DNA from: Candidatus Gastranaerophilales bacterium
GTDB taxonomy: Bacteria > Cyanobacteriota > Vampirovibrionia > Gastranaerophilales > JANQFW01
Assembly: GCA_028282645.1 (NCBI GenBank)
Contig: JANQHM010000036.1
Span: forward strand, 1-37,230
Direction of reading: 5' to 3'
Length of the DNA: 37,230 nucleotides
The position numbers and the translations under genes were made by a program. Below are positions 9,286-18,830 of this stretch, piece by piece (position 1 is the stretch's first letter; every line of letters begins with the position of its first letter). A model generated the notes under the pieces. The model was not told the origin of the DNA. It did not search any database and worked only from the letters and a program-made list of their open reading frames with translations.

Positions 9286-10641
9286 ATGCTGGATATGTAT
9301 TATAAAGAATGGGCAGAAAAAGATATAAAGTACGTTTGGCATCCTTTTACCCAGATGAAAGATTATGGAAAAGATGATCCTTTAATTATTGATAGGGGAA
9401 AAGGAATATATATTTGGGACTTAAAAGGAAATAAATACATAGACGGCATATCTTCCTGGTGGGTCAATACACTCGGGCATTCTAATGAAAGATTAAATGA
9501 TGCAATAAAACTTCAACTGGATAAAATAGAACACGTATTGCTCGCGGGTTGCTCTCATATCCCGGCTATTGAACTTGCAGAGCGATTAATTAAGATGATG
9601 AATACATCTTTTACAAGGGTTTTTTATTCTGATAACGGTTCTACTGCCGTTGAAGTTGCACTAAAAATGGCTTATCAATACTGGGTACATAAAGATTATC
9701 CGGATAAAAACAAGTTTATAGCCCTTAAAAATTCATATCACGGAGATACATTAGGTGCGGTTTCTGTTGGTGGTGTGGATTTATATCATAAAATTTATAA
9801 GCCTTTGCTGTTTGATATTTTTCAGGCGGATTCGCCTTATTGCTACAGATGCCCTTGTGATAAGCAAAAAGACAGCTGTAACTTTGAATGCTTAAATTCT
9901 GTTGAGAAAATACTTGAAGAAAATGCGGATAAAGTTGCAGGAATAATTATAGAACCCCTTGTTCAAGGTGCGGGAGGTATGATTATTTATGATAAGGAAT
10001 ATATTATTAGGCTCAAAAAAATCTGTGAAAAACATAATATATTGCTTATTGATGACGAAGTTGCAATGGGCTTTGGCAGGACCGGTAAAATGTTTGCTTA
10101 TGAGCATACCGGAATAACCCCTGATATTATTTGTCTTGCTAAAGGCATAACAGCAGGTTATCTGCCATTAGCGGTTACAGTTGTAGGCGAAGAGATTTAT
10201 CAAGCATTTTATGATGATTATGAAACATTAAAAACTTTTTTCCATGGCCATAGTTTTACTGGAAATCCTTTAGCCGCAAGCGTTGCTGTTGAGAATTTTA
10301 AAATACTTGAAGAAGAAAATATTATTGATTCTATTCAACCTAAAATTAAAAAATTAAAATCAGAATTACAGAAATTTGAAGAATTAAAAAATGTTGGTGA
10401 TATAAGGCATATTGGAATGATAGGAGCTATTGAGCTTGTGAAAGACAGGCATACAAAAGAGGGATTTCCTTTTGAGAGAAAATTAAGCTTGCAAATCCAT
10501 AAAGAAGGATTAAAAAGAGGTGCACTTATCAGGCCACTGGGCAATATGTTGTATTTTATGCCGCCTTATGTCATTACAGAAGAAGAAATAACAAAGTTAA
10601 CAGACATTGCTTTTGAGTCTGTCAAGGCTGTGTTGGGATAG
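9286..10641 (+). CDS. bioA: Adenosylmethionine-8-amino-7-oxononanoate aminotransferase
   Basis: YVWHPFTQMKDY, GISSWWVNTLGHSNERLN, YSDNGSTAVEVALKMAYQYW, LIDDEVAMGFGRTG. Confidence 0.93.
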   Translation: MLDMYYKEWAEKDIKYVWHPFTQMKDYGKDDPLIIDRGKGIYIWDLKGNKYIDGISSWWVNTLGHSNERLNDAIKLQLDKIEHVLLAGCSHIPAIELAERLIKMMNTSFTRVFYSDNGSTAVEVALKMAYQYWVHKDYPDKNKFIALKNSYHGDTLGAVSVGGVDLYHKIYKPLLFDIFQADSPYCYRCPCDKQKDSCNFECLNSVEKILEENADKVAGIIIEPLVQGAGGMIIYDKEYIIRLKKICEKHNILLIDDEVAMGFGRTGKMFAYEHTGITPDIICLAKGITAGYLPLAVTVVGEEIYQAFYDDYETLKTFFHGHSFTGNPLAASVAVENFKILEEENIIDSIQPKIKKLKSELQKFEELKNVGDIRHIGMIGAIELVKDRHTKEGFPFERKLSLQIHKEGLKRGALIRPLGNMLYFMPPYVITEEEITKLTDIAFESVKAVLG

Positions 10642-10647
10642 TTTTTG

Positions 10648-12099
10648 TTACGTCCGTCCGTAAATATCTTCAAACCTTACGATATCATCTTCTTCAAGGT
10701 ACTGGCCTTTTTGTATCTCGATAATCTGTAAGTCGATTTTTCCTGGATTTTCAAGACAATGCTTAACATTACAAGGAATATCTATGCTATCTCCCGGGTT
10801 TAGTAAAAAAATTTCGTCATCTTTTCTAACATTAGCCACACCGGATAATACAACCCAATGCTCACTTCTGTGATAATGCAGTTGTAAGCTTAGCTTTGCA
10901 CCTTTATTTACTTGTATTAGTTTTGTTAAAAAGCCATCCCCCCTGTTTAAAACAGTGTAATAGCCCCAGGGCCTGTAAACTGTCTTATGGACTAAATAAG
11001 TATTATCATTATTTTGTTTTAATTTTTCATAAACTTTTTTAACATCCTGAGTTTTATTCTTATCACAGACCAAAACAGCGTCTTCAGTTTCTATAACCAC
11101 TGTATCTTTAAGTCCGATTGTAGAAACCAATCTGGAGGTGCTATATATCAAAGAATCTTGGCTATCTACATCAATAACATTACCGGAGATATTATTATTC
11201 TTGGTATCTTTCGGAGAAGTTTCATATATTGCCTGCCAGGAACCAAGGTCATTCCAGTCGCACATCAATGGCAATAATGTTATTAAATCAGACCTTTCCA
11301 TTACAGCATAATCAATGGAAATATTTGTCATTTTCTCATAGTCTTCAAAATTCATAGTAGGCCCGGACTCATTAAGCTTTGATTCTTCAAGATTTTTAAT
11401 AATTTCGGGGCAATATTTTTTAATTTCTTTCATTATAGTGGAAGCTTTAAACATAAACATACCGCTGTTCCAAAAATAAGTACCTAGCCTGCAATATTCT
11501 TTTGCAGTTTCAAGATCAGGCTTTTCTTTAAACTCTTTCACTTTTACCGCAGAATCAGAGATAGAAGAGACTTCATCTTTCTTGCAAGTGCTAATATAAC
11601 CATAGCCGGTATCAGGCTTATCCGGGATTACGCCGAAAGTAGCAATATATCCTTTTTCTGCTAACTTAACAGCTTCGAGAAAATTTTCTTCAAATTTAGC
11701 TCTGTCTTTAATTAAGTGATCAGAAGGGGCAATAAATATTACAGAATCGTCGTCTTGTTCCGTCATTAATTTTTGAATATAGTATGCAGATAAAGCAATT
11801 GCAGGAGCAGTATTTCTTCCTAGCGGCTCAATTAGAACTTTTATATCTTTAGAAACCTTTAAATCATTTTTCAATTCATCAATTTGTATTTTTATTTCCG
11901 GAGAATGTTTAACATTAGTAATAGTTAAAATATTTTCAGGCTTAACAACGTTTGATAATCTGTTAAATGTAGATTGAAACAATGTATATTCATTATTTAA
12001 TCTTAATAATTGCTTAGGGTGCATTTCTCTGCTTAATGGCCAAAGTCTGCTACCGCTTCCGCCTGCTAATATAACACCAAATATATTTTTATTACTCAT
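10648..12099 (-). CDS. manC: Mannose-1-phosphate guanylyltransferase/mannose-6-phosphate isomerase
   Basis: GVILAGGSGSRLWPLSREMHPKQLL; C-terminal cupin VHKTVYRPWGYYTVLNRGDGFLTKLIQVNKGAKLSLQLHYHRSEHWVVLSG. Confidence 0.94.
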   Translation of the reverse strand: MSNKNIFGVILAGGSGSRLWPLSREMHPKQLLRLNNEYTLFQSTFNRLSNVVKPENILTITNVKHSPEIKIQIDELKNDLKVSKDIKVLIEPLGRNTAPAIALSAYYIQKLMTEQDDDSVIFIAPSDHLIKDRAKFEENFLEAVKLAEKGYIATFGVIPDKPDTGYGYISTCKKDEVSSISDSAVKVKEFKEKPDLETAKEYCRLGTYFWNSGMFMFKASTIMKEIKKYCPEIIKNLEESKLNESGPTMNFEDYEKMTNISIDYAVMERSDLITLLPLMCDWNDLGSWQAIYETSPKDTKNNNISGNVIDVDSQDSLIYSTSRLVSTIGLKDTVVIETEDAVLVCDKNKTQDVKKVYEKLKQNNDNTYLVHKTVYRPWGYYTVLNRGDGFLTKLIQVNKGAKLSLQLHYHRSEHWVVLSGVANVRKDDEIFLLNPGDSIDIPCNVKHCLENPGKIDLQIIEIQKGQYLEEDDIVRFEDIYGRT

Positions 12100-12116
12100 T
12101 TGTACCTCTTCCGATT

Positions 12117-12231
12117 TATACTATCTTTAAAATACTTTTCAGATTATTCATCAGAATAATTATTATTTTATTAAGAAATTAAATAATATACAAATTTTTT
12201 TACTTTTCAAAAGTATTTTTAAGTTAGTATA
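12117..12231. repeat. Dispersed repeat family A, short form (115 bp) bounded by 23-bp terminal inverted repeats
   Basis: Left end TATACTATCTTTAAAATACTTTT (12117-12139); right end AAAAGTATTTTTAAGTTAGTATA (12209-12231), reverse complement TATACTAACTTAAAAATACTTTT: 21/23 identical. Confidence 0.87.
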
Positions 12232-12233
12232 GC

Positions 12234-14204
12234 TTAGTTCACAATATCCCTTAAAATCTTTAATTGCTCGGTTGATCCAAGTGCAATTAATATATCACCT
12301 CTTTCTATAACTGTTTCGGGTGACGGGTTAGGGATATTTTTATTTTTCTTTATTATAGAAACTATAGAAGCCCCGGTAAGAGTTCTAAGATTGGTTTCTT
12401 TTATTTGTTTACCTATAAATTGGCTTTTGGCAAGTACTTTTACCCACTCAATCTCATTATTTAAAAATATACTCATTCTGCCGGACGCAAAATCTTGTTT
12501 ACGATAGCCTTCCTGCAATAATTGACACTTATTAGCACGTATCAATTGAGAAACAGACTCAATCTCCTCGCAGTTATAATCCAAGTGGAATAAAACATTG
12601 TCAATAAAAGAAATACTTGTCTCGTATTCTTCATATATAACAATATTTGCACCTGCCTGATAAAGCTTATCGATCTCGTTTTGGTACCTTGCCCTTACAA
12701 TTATATATAGATCTTCACTTTGTTTTCTGGCATTGCTTATTGTTATTTCAGCGCTTTTATTATCAGGCAGGGTAATAACAAGAACCCTTGCTGTTTCAAC
12801 GCCGGCATGTTTCAATATGGATTTATGCGTAGCGTCACCATATATTACAGGGATCTTTTTTGCTTTTAATTCTTTTACGGTTTTATTATTAAGCTCTATA
12901 ACAAGAAATTTTTCACAGTTAAGCTTAAGTATCTTGGCAATATTCCTGCCAATGGGACCGTATCCGCATATAATCACGTGACCTTTTATAGCAGAATCTT
13001 CGGTTAAGACCTTGACCTTGCCTCTAAAATATTTATTCCATAATTTAATGGAATTAAGCTTATAAACTATATCAGGAATGCTTCTGATCACAAAAGGAGT
13101 CAGCAACATAGTTATTAGGGAAGAAATTATTATCAAAGAGTATAAATCAGAAGAAATAATATCTTCGTCTCTACCCATTTGCGCCAAAATAAAAGAAAAT
13201 TCTCCTATTTGAAACATTGATAAAGCTGTCCATAAAGATGTCTGTCCCGGGTATCTTGCAAAGTACACAACCATAAAACAAATTATGGATTTTATAAAAA
13301 TAATCCCGGCTACAATAAGCATTACTGATATAATATTAGCCATAAAGTACTGAAGATCCATCAACATGCCGATAGATACAAAAAATACCATTGCAAAAAC
13401 ATCTCTAAACGGTATAATCTCGGCAATAACCTGCTTACTGTGTGCTGTAATACTTAATGATAATCCTGCGATAAATGCTCCCAGCGCCAAAGATACTCCA
13501 AATTTACTGGCTACTATTGCAGTTGATAAGGCTATACCGACAGAAGAAAGAATTAAGGCTTCCTTGCTGGTTGAAGCAATAAAATTCATCACAAACGGAA
13601 TAAATTTTATACTTGCCAAAATTGCCAATAACAAAAATACACCCGCTTTTAAAAGAGCAAAAAGCAAGGGGATAAATATATCTCCTGATGAATTAATTTG
13701 AGGAAGTATAATCATAATAGGTATTAAGCTTAAATCCTGTATGATAAGCATACCCAGTATTATTCTTCCGTGTATTGATTCAAGCTGGGCACAGTCTGTT
13801 AAACTTTTCAGAACTATAATTGTACTGCTTAATGCCACTATACAGCCTAATAAAAAACATTGTGCCGTATTAAAACTGCATAGTTTAGCAACTACAAATA
13901 CTGTTAAAATTGTTAAAAGAATTTGAGATATGCCACTAAGTATTGCTATATCTTTAACCTTGTTAAATTTATCAAAGCTAAATTCAAGGCCTAAAGTAAA
14001 AAGCAAAGCTATTACGCCTATTTCCGAGAGTTGGTGTATTGCTTTCATGTTATTAACCAATCCCAGAACGTGCGGTCCGAGTATTATACCCGTTAAAATA
14101 TGAGCTGCTATCAATGGTTGCTTAAACTTGCTTAATATTGCACTTGCTACTGTAGCTAAGATAAAAATTAATGATATTTCCAGTAAAAATGTTGTTTCCG
14201 GCAT
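12234..14204 (-). CDS. CPA2 cation/proton antiporter (KefB-like) with TrkA-N and TrkA-C domains
   Basis: Many TM helices, GLELSFDKF, ALGAFIAGLSLS; HVIICGYGPIGRNIAKIL Rossmann; C-terminal TrkA-C. Confidence 0.92.
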   Translation of the reverse strand: MPETTFLLEISLIFILATVASAILSKFKQPLIAAHILTGIILGPHVLGLVNNMKAIHQLSEIGVIALLFTLGLEFSFDKFNKVKDIAILSGISQILLTILTVFVVAKLCSFNTAQCFLLGCIVALSSTIIVLKSLTDCAQLESIHGRIILGMLIIQDLSLIPIMIILPQINSSGDIFIPLLFALLKAGVFLLLAILASIKFIPFVMNFIASTSKEALILSSVGIALSTAIVASKFGVSLALGAFIAGLSLSITAHSKQVIAEIIPFRDVFAMVFFVSIGMLMDLQYFMANIISVMLIVAGIIFIKSIICFMVVYFARYPGQTSLWTALSMFQIGEFSFILAQMGRDEDIISSDLYSLIIISSLITMLLTPFVIRSIPDIVYKLNSIKLWNKYFRGKVKVLTEDSAIKGHVIICGYGPIGRNIAKILKLNCEKFLVIELNNKTVKELKAKKIPVIYGDATHKSILKHAGVETARVLVITLPDNKSAEITISNARKQSEDLYIIVRARYQNEIDKLYQAGANIVIYEEYETSISFIDNVLFHLDYNCEEIESVSQLIRANKCQLLQEGYRKQDFASGRMSIFLNNEIEWVKVLAKSQFIGKQIKETNLRTLTGASIVSIIKKNKNIPNPSPETVIERGDILIALGSTEQLKILRDIVN

Positions 14205-14237
14205 AAAAAATTCTCTATAAGCTTATAAACGTATAAA

Positions 14238-14405
14238 TATACTGGTACTCAACTAAGTTTCAGATTTCTCTTTTAAAATGAGCTTATAAAAAGTAAAATT
14301 GACAATTTCACTTTTTAACGCTCCCGCTGCGTAATTCAGATAATAGCTTATTTTATCAGCTTTAACACGCTTAAATAATCTGAAAAGTATTTTTGAGTTA
14401 GTATA
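14238..14405 (+). repeat. Dispersed repeat family A, full-length copy (168 bp) with imperfect terminal inverted repeats
   Basis: Left end TATACTGGTACTCAACTAAGTTTCAGATT; right end AATAATCTGAAAAGTATTTTTGAGTTAGTATA (reverse complement TATACTAACTCAAAAATACTTTTCAGATTATT). Confidence 0.86.
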
Positions 14406-14509
14406 AATCTAGTCTAGCAAAAATATTCTCTGTTTACTAATTCAGAGCTAAGCCACCTTAATATGATATGATAAAAGTAAAGAAGTATAATTTCGGAGGA
14501 GGAAATGTA

Positions 14510-15379
14510 TTGAAGATATTTAAACTTTTAGTTGGTCTGTCAGCATTTTCAATATTGCTATGCGGCTATACAACAAACATAAATAAAAATATTAATATAG
14601 AAATATTACCTTCCTTAGAAGTAAACCAGGGTGAAACACTTGTTATAAATATAAAATCAGATACTCCTTTAACAAATCCTATATATTTTTTTAAAGGTAA
14701 AAAATATAAAATTTATAAAAAAGGAAAAAATAGCTATAAAGCACTATTAGGTATAAGCGCAATCGAAAAAACCGGTGTTCATTATCTGTTGATAAGAGAT
14801 AAGGACAGCAAACTGGAGAAACAATTTAATCTGACAGTGGCAAAGTCAAACTTTCCTATACAAAATATAAGAATATCAGGTAAAAAAAGTTCCCTTTCTG
14901 CGGATAATAAAGAGTTAAAACTTATAGCAAATGCTAAAAAAGTAATAAGCAATATAGCATATTGGAATGATATACCTTTTAATTCTCCCACAAAAGGTTG
15001 CCTGGCATCAAAATACGGACTTTTAAGATACCATAACGGTAAGCCTACGGGTAATTACCATAAGGGTATTGATATAAAGGCTCCTTCAGGACAAATTATT
15101 AATACTATAACCAAAGGACAAGTTATTTTGGCGCAAAGATTTCGTTTACACGGCAATACCGTTGTAATTGATCATGGCCAGGGACTTGTTTCTCTTTATA
15201 TACATATGAAAAAAATATATGTAAAACAGGGTGATATTGTAACTGCTGATCAAGAAATAGGTGAAGTAGGTACTACCGGGTTTTCAACAGGACCGCATTT
15301 GCATTTTGGCTTGTATATAAATGGTACTCCGATAAATCCCGTTAAATATTGGCTGAAATATATACCAAAGTGCAAGTAA
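14510..15379 (+). CDS. M23-family (LytM-type) metallopeptidase with N-terminal signal sequence
   Basis: YHKGIDIKAPSGQIINTITKGQVI ... GNTVVIDHGQGLVSLYIHM ... TGFSTGPHLHFGLYINGTPINP. TTG start at 14510 preceded by GGAGGAGG; track start 14468 is less likely. Confidence 0.88.
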   Translation: MKIFKLLVGLSAFSILLCGYTTNINKNINIEILPSLEVNQGETLVINIKSDTPLTNPIYFFKGKKYKIYKKGKNSYKALLGISAIEKTGVHYLLIRDKDSKLEKQFNLTVAKSNFPIQNIRISGKKSSLSADNKELKLIANAKKVISNIAYWNDIPFNSPTKGCLASKYGLLRYHNGKPTGNYHKGIDIKAPSGQIINTITKGQVILAQRFRLHGNTVVIDHGQGLVSLYIHMKKIYVKQGDIVTADQEIGEVGTTGFSTGPHLHFGLYINGTPINPVKYWLKYIPKCK

Positions 15380-15497
15380 ACTTGTGGTAAAAAATACTTC
15401 TTTAAACTTTTTTTTATTTTTGGTAGTGATCAGTTGAGTACTGATGCTTACAAGTAAACTCAAGCTATATCAAAACTTACAGCGATGACATAAGAAA

Positions 15498-15521
15498 GGT
15501 GATGACCATCACCTTATTTTT
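15498..15521 (+). terminator. Probable bidirectional terminator hairpin between the M23 gene and trpC
   Basis: GGTGATG-AC-CATCACC palindrome followed by TTATTTTTT, in the convergent intergenic region. Confidence 0.7.
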
Positions 15522-15524
15522 TAA

Positions 15525-16316
15525 TTAGTATGACATTAAATCTCGGACAGCTTTAGCTATATCATCTTTGCGCATAAGACTTTCACCCACGAGAACACCG
15601 GAAACTTTATTGCTTTGTAAATAACTAACGTCATTATCAGTAAAGATACCCGATTCACTTATAATATACCTATCGCTGATGTCTCTATTTTTTATCAAAT
15701 TAACCGTATTATCTATTGAAACCTCAAAAGTCTTTAAGTTTCTATTGTTAATACCAATAATAGGTGCGCCCAGCTCCACTGTAAAGTCAAATTCCTGCTG
15801 ATCATGGACTTCTACCATTACATCTAGTCCTATATGCCTAGATAGATTATAAAACTCTGTTGTTGTTTCCTTTCCAAGTGCAGAAACTATTAACAAGATA
15901 ATATCAGCTTTCATAAGTCTTGTTTGATATATTTGAAAAGGGTCTATAATAAAATCTTTACGAAGCAGAGGTATATTAACAGCTTCTCGGACTTGTTTCA
16001 AATATTCGATACTGCCTTGAAAAAATTTTTCATCAGTTAACACAGAAATAGCACACGCGCCGTTATTTTCATAATCTTTAGCTATTTGAACAGGATTAAA
16101 ATTTTGGCGTATTAAGCCTTTAGAAGGCGAGGCCTTTTTTACTTCGGCTATTAAAGCTATAGAATTATTTTTTTTGTAACTTTCCAGTTTTTTTTCAAAA
16201 CTGATAACAGGTTCGCACGCCAAACAGTTTTCTTTTAGTTTATCTAAAACTAGACCTGCTTTTAGTTTTTCAACTTCTTGTTTTTTATGATCAATAATTT
16301 TATTTAGAATACTCAT
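15525..16316 (-). CDS. trpC: Indole-3-glycerol phosphate synthase
   Basis: IALIAEVKKASPSKGLIRQNFNPVQIAKDYENNGACAISVLTDEKFFQGS; INNRNLKTFEVSIDNT; ISESGI. Confidence 0.95.
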   Translation of the reverse strand: MSILNKIIDHKKQEVEKLKAGLVLDKLKENCLACEPVISFEKKLESYKKNNSIALIAEVKKASPSKGLIRQNFNPVQIAKDYENNGACAISVLTDEKFFQGSIEYLKQVREAVNIPLLRKDFIIDPFQIYQTRLMKADIILLIVSALGKETTTEFYNLSRHIGLDVMVEVHDQQEFDFTVELGAPIIGINNRNLKTFEVSIDNTVNLIKNRDISDRYIISESGIFTDNDVSYLQSNKVSGVLVGESLMRKDDIAKAVRDLMSY

Positions 16317-16325
16317 TTATTCTGA

Positions 16326-16352
16326 TTTTCAAAAAGTATTTTTTAGTTAGTG
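16326..16352 (+). repeat. Family A right-end fragment (solo terminal repeat)
   Basis: TTTTCAAAAAGTATTTTTTAGTTAGTG matches right ends at 12209-12231 and 14382-14405. Confidence 0.6.
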
Positions 16353-16763
16353 TAAACGACTTAATTTAATATTATCGTCTATAATTTTTATTTGGCTGGG
16401 AGACTCAATCACTATTTCCGGTTTGCCATTAATCATTCTGACAAAGCCTTCCAGCTTAACGGTTTTATTTTTATAGTAGCCTGCCGGATCATTAACACCT
16501 GCCATTGCAAAAGCAGGAAGTTTATTTTCGTAAATAACAGCACTAAATGAAGTATTATAGTTATTACCAAAGTTTAAAAATATAACTTTTGATCGCTCTG
16601 AGACGTCAACGTCTGAAACTATGCCTTTAATCACTGCATATTTACTTACTTTTGACATTATTCCGATTGGATTTTTTGCGTCTAATACATTAAGATTATT
16701 AGCATTTGATATAAGCAAGAACTGCGCCATGAAAAAAAATATAAATAAAAGAGATCTTTTCAT
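16347..16763 (-). CDS. Secreted OB-fold-like hypothetical protein
   Basis: Signal peptide (MKRSLLFIFFFMAQFLLISNAN), then OB-like AVIKGIVSDVDVSERSKVIFLNFGNNYNTSFSAVI...KTVKLEGFVRMINGKPEIVIESPSQIKII. Confidence 0.7.
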   Translation of the reverse strand: MKRSLLFIFFFMAQFLLISNANNLNVLDAKNPIGIMSKVSKYAVIKGIVSDVDVSERSKVIFLNFGNNYNTSFSAVIYENKLPAFAMAGVNDPAGYYKNKTVKLEGFVRMINGKPEIVIESPSQIKIIDDNIKLSRLH

Positions 16764-16967
16764 AATTAAAGACTACTCCGTTTAAAGTAAACCGTTTAAT
16801 AAAATTTATTATATATATTATTATACTTAATAATAAATAAAAGTCTGCGTTTATCTATATGATTATTTATTTCTTTACAAAGCGAAAAATAGTTAAGTTA
16901 TATTAAAAAAAGAAAAAGATTACATTAAGCAATCCATTTCTTTCTTTTTCTAATTTTTTGAACTCAA

Positions 16968-17249
16968 CTATTTTTTGTTAACTATCTCTTTGAATTTTTT
17001 ACCTGCTGAGAATACAGGTACGGTTTTTTCCGGTATTTTAATTTCTTCACCGGTTTGAGGATTTCTTCCTGTTCTTGCTGCACGCTTACGAGATTCAAAT
17101 GTACCAAAACCTACTAATGTAACTTTTTTACCTTTAGATACTGTCTTTTCAATAGTTTCTAAAGTGATAGTTAAAATCTCGGAAGCTTGTTTTTGAGATA
17201 CTCTAGCTTTTTTTGAAATTTCTTTTACTAATTCCTCTTTATTCATCAA
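16968..17249 (-). CDS. hup: HU-family DNA-binding protein
   Basis: MNKEELVKEISKKARVSQKQASEIL ... GKKVTLVGFGTFESRKRAARTGRNPQTGEEIKIPEKTVPVFSAGKKFKEIVN. Confidence 0.97.
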   Translation of the reverse strand: MMNKEELVKEISKKARVSQKQASEILTITLETIEKTVSKGKKVTLVGFGTFESRKRAARTGRNPQTGEEIKIPEKTVPVFSAGKKFKEIVNKK

Positions 17250-17632
17250 AAACCTCCTTTGCTAATCTATTTAGATTATAATGATTTTCTAAGTTTTAGC
17301 AATAGCCTTTTAGCTAAAATAAATCAAAATAAGTAAAATTAAATATTAGTCAGGCAAAGCTCAACAAAATCAGTACCACTATATATAGTGTGTTATAGCT
17401 TTTCTAATTTATTAATAATTTTAACCTTAAAATTCATTTTTTTCTTTTATTTATTGCTTTTTTAAAAAAATAGAAACCACAAAGCTCTTTAAATTATAAA
17501 AAAAATCACTAAGCAAAAACGTTATTAGTCCACATGTATATTCAATGGCAACTACTATATATGGAAAGAGCTTTATTAAATAAAATTGATAAATAATTTA
17601 TTTTTCTTCTTAGCAAAACTTCATAAAAAATT

Positions 17633-17748
17633 AGAAGCTGTCTTGTTAAAGCTTGTATCGCCTTGCCAGGCAAGCCGCTTCAGCTTTACCGTAAATGAGC
17701 CTTTATTATTGATATAACCAGCTTTTATTTTTTAACCAGACAGGCTCT
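17633..17748 (+). repeat. Dispersed repeat family B, copy 1 (~116 bp, imperfect TIRs)
   Basis: AGAAGCTGTCTTGTTAAAGCTTGTATCGCCTTGCCAGGCAAGCCGCTTCAGCTTTAC...GATATAACCAGCTTTTATTTTTTAACCAGACAGGCTCT. Confidence 0.9.
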
Positions 17749-17772
17749 TACATTTATTGCATCTTTAACAAC

Positions 17773-17859
17773 TTACGTCTCTATAGTTATTAAAGTGTTA
17801 TTTTTTTTAATTCCATCTCTTCTTCCACTAAAACCGACCATAGAAGGGTTAATTTTCAT
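17773..17859 (-). CDS. Short ORF (28 aa, MKINPSMVGFSGRRDGIKKNNTLITIET), possibly a truncated gene remnant
   Basis: ATG preceded by aggagaaaaa; N-terminal FSGRRD resembles the FTGKK motif of other proteins in the window. Confidence 0.4.
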   Translation of the reverse strand: MKINPSMVGFSGRRDGIKKNNTLITIET

Positions 17860-18106
17860 TTTTTCTCCTATACTATAAACTACATAAAACCAGCTACAAA
17901 ATACCAAATTATATTAAAATGCTGCAATAGCAAACTTATTGGTACATAAAATAAATACCAATTATTATTTATTTTTGAACTGAAAATAGGCTATTTTGAA
18001 ATTTTAAAGCTTATACCTACCTGTTCAATACTATAATAGTAGCTTTACAGGCATCTGAAAGATGCTTTCTATAAAATGCTGTACCTTCCGGCATTTTTTT
18101 TATTTA

Positions 18107-18772
18107 TTAAGGTCCTCCAATAGCAGATCTATAACGTTCAGAAACTACATTCCAATCAATATTTTCAATAAAAGCCTCAATATAAGAATTTTTATTAATC
18201 CCATAATCAATCATATAGGCATGCTCCCACAAGTCCAAAACAAGAATAGGCTTTATTCCAATTGGAATATGCAAATCATGCTCATCAACTGTAAAATTTT
18301 GTAACTTACCGTTTATAGTATTATATGCACTTATAGCCCACCCGGAGCGAGCTGATTTACCGCTTGCTATTAAGTCACCCAAATAATTTTCATAAGAGCC
18401 AAAGTCTTTATTTATTTTGCTCAGTAATTCTTTAGACGGTTTTGTATTTTTAGAACTCAAATTAGAAAAATATAATTCGTGTAATACCGCGCCATTATGA
18501 GCAAAAGCCATTGCGCTATTTATTGCTCTATATTCGGAGAAGGTTGGATTTGCATTTTGCTTCACAGCTTTTTTAAGCTTTTTATTTAGTTCATTGATTT
18601 TTTGAACGTATCTCCGATAAAGCTGCAAGTGTTGCTTAATCTGATTTTTACTTATACCTTTTAGAGAATCATTAAGGTGTTCAAAGTTTTTTTCTTTATA
18701 TTCATATGCCGATGAAGTATTTGTCAAAATAAATATAATTAGTATACTTGTTAAAAGTATTTTTTTAATCAT
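18107..18772 (-). CDS. Secreted Fe/Mn-family superoxide dismutase
   Basis: Signal peptide; HLQLYRRYV, HNGAVLHELYFSNL, SARSGWAISAYN, LVLDLWEHAYMIDYG. Confidence 0.87.
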   Translation of the reverse strand: MIKKILLTSILIIFILTNTSSAYEYKEKNFEHLNDSLKGISKNQIKQHLQLYRRYVQKINELNKKLKKAVKQNANPTFSEYRAINSAMAFAHNGAVLHELYFSNLSSKNTKPSKELLSKINKDFGSYENYLGDLIASGKSARSGWAISAYNTINGKLQNFTVDEHDLHIPIGIKPILVLDLWEHAYMIDYGINKNSYIEAFIENIDWNVVSERYRSAIGGP

Positions 18773-18804
18773 TATTTTTTTTCTTTCTATGTTAAGCTTA
18801 ATGC

Positions 18805-18830
18805 TATACTATCTCTAAAATATTTTTTTC
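18805..18830 (+). repeat. Family A left-end fragment (solo terminal repeat)
   Basis: TATACTATCTCTAAAATATTTTTTTC resembles TATACTATCTTTAAAATACTTTTCAG at 12117. Confidence 0.55.

Noticed and set aside
18107-18772. SOD with apparently altered N-terminal ligand region (HLQLYRRYV rather than HHTKHHQTYV)
   Set aside because: The HxxLYxxYV plus LHELYF arrangement is a known subfamily pattern of Fe/Mn SODs, so it is not evidence of a lost active site.
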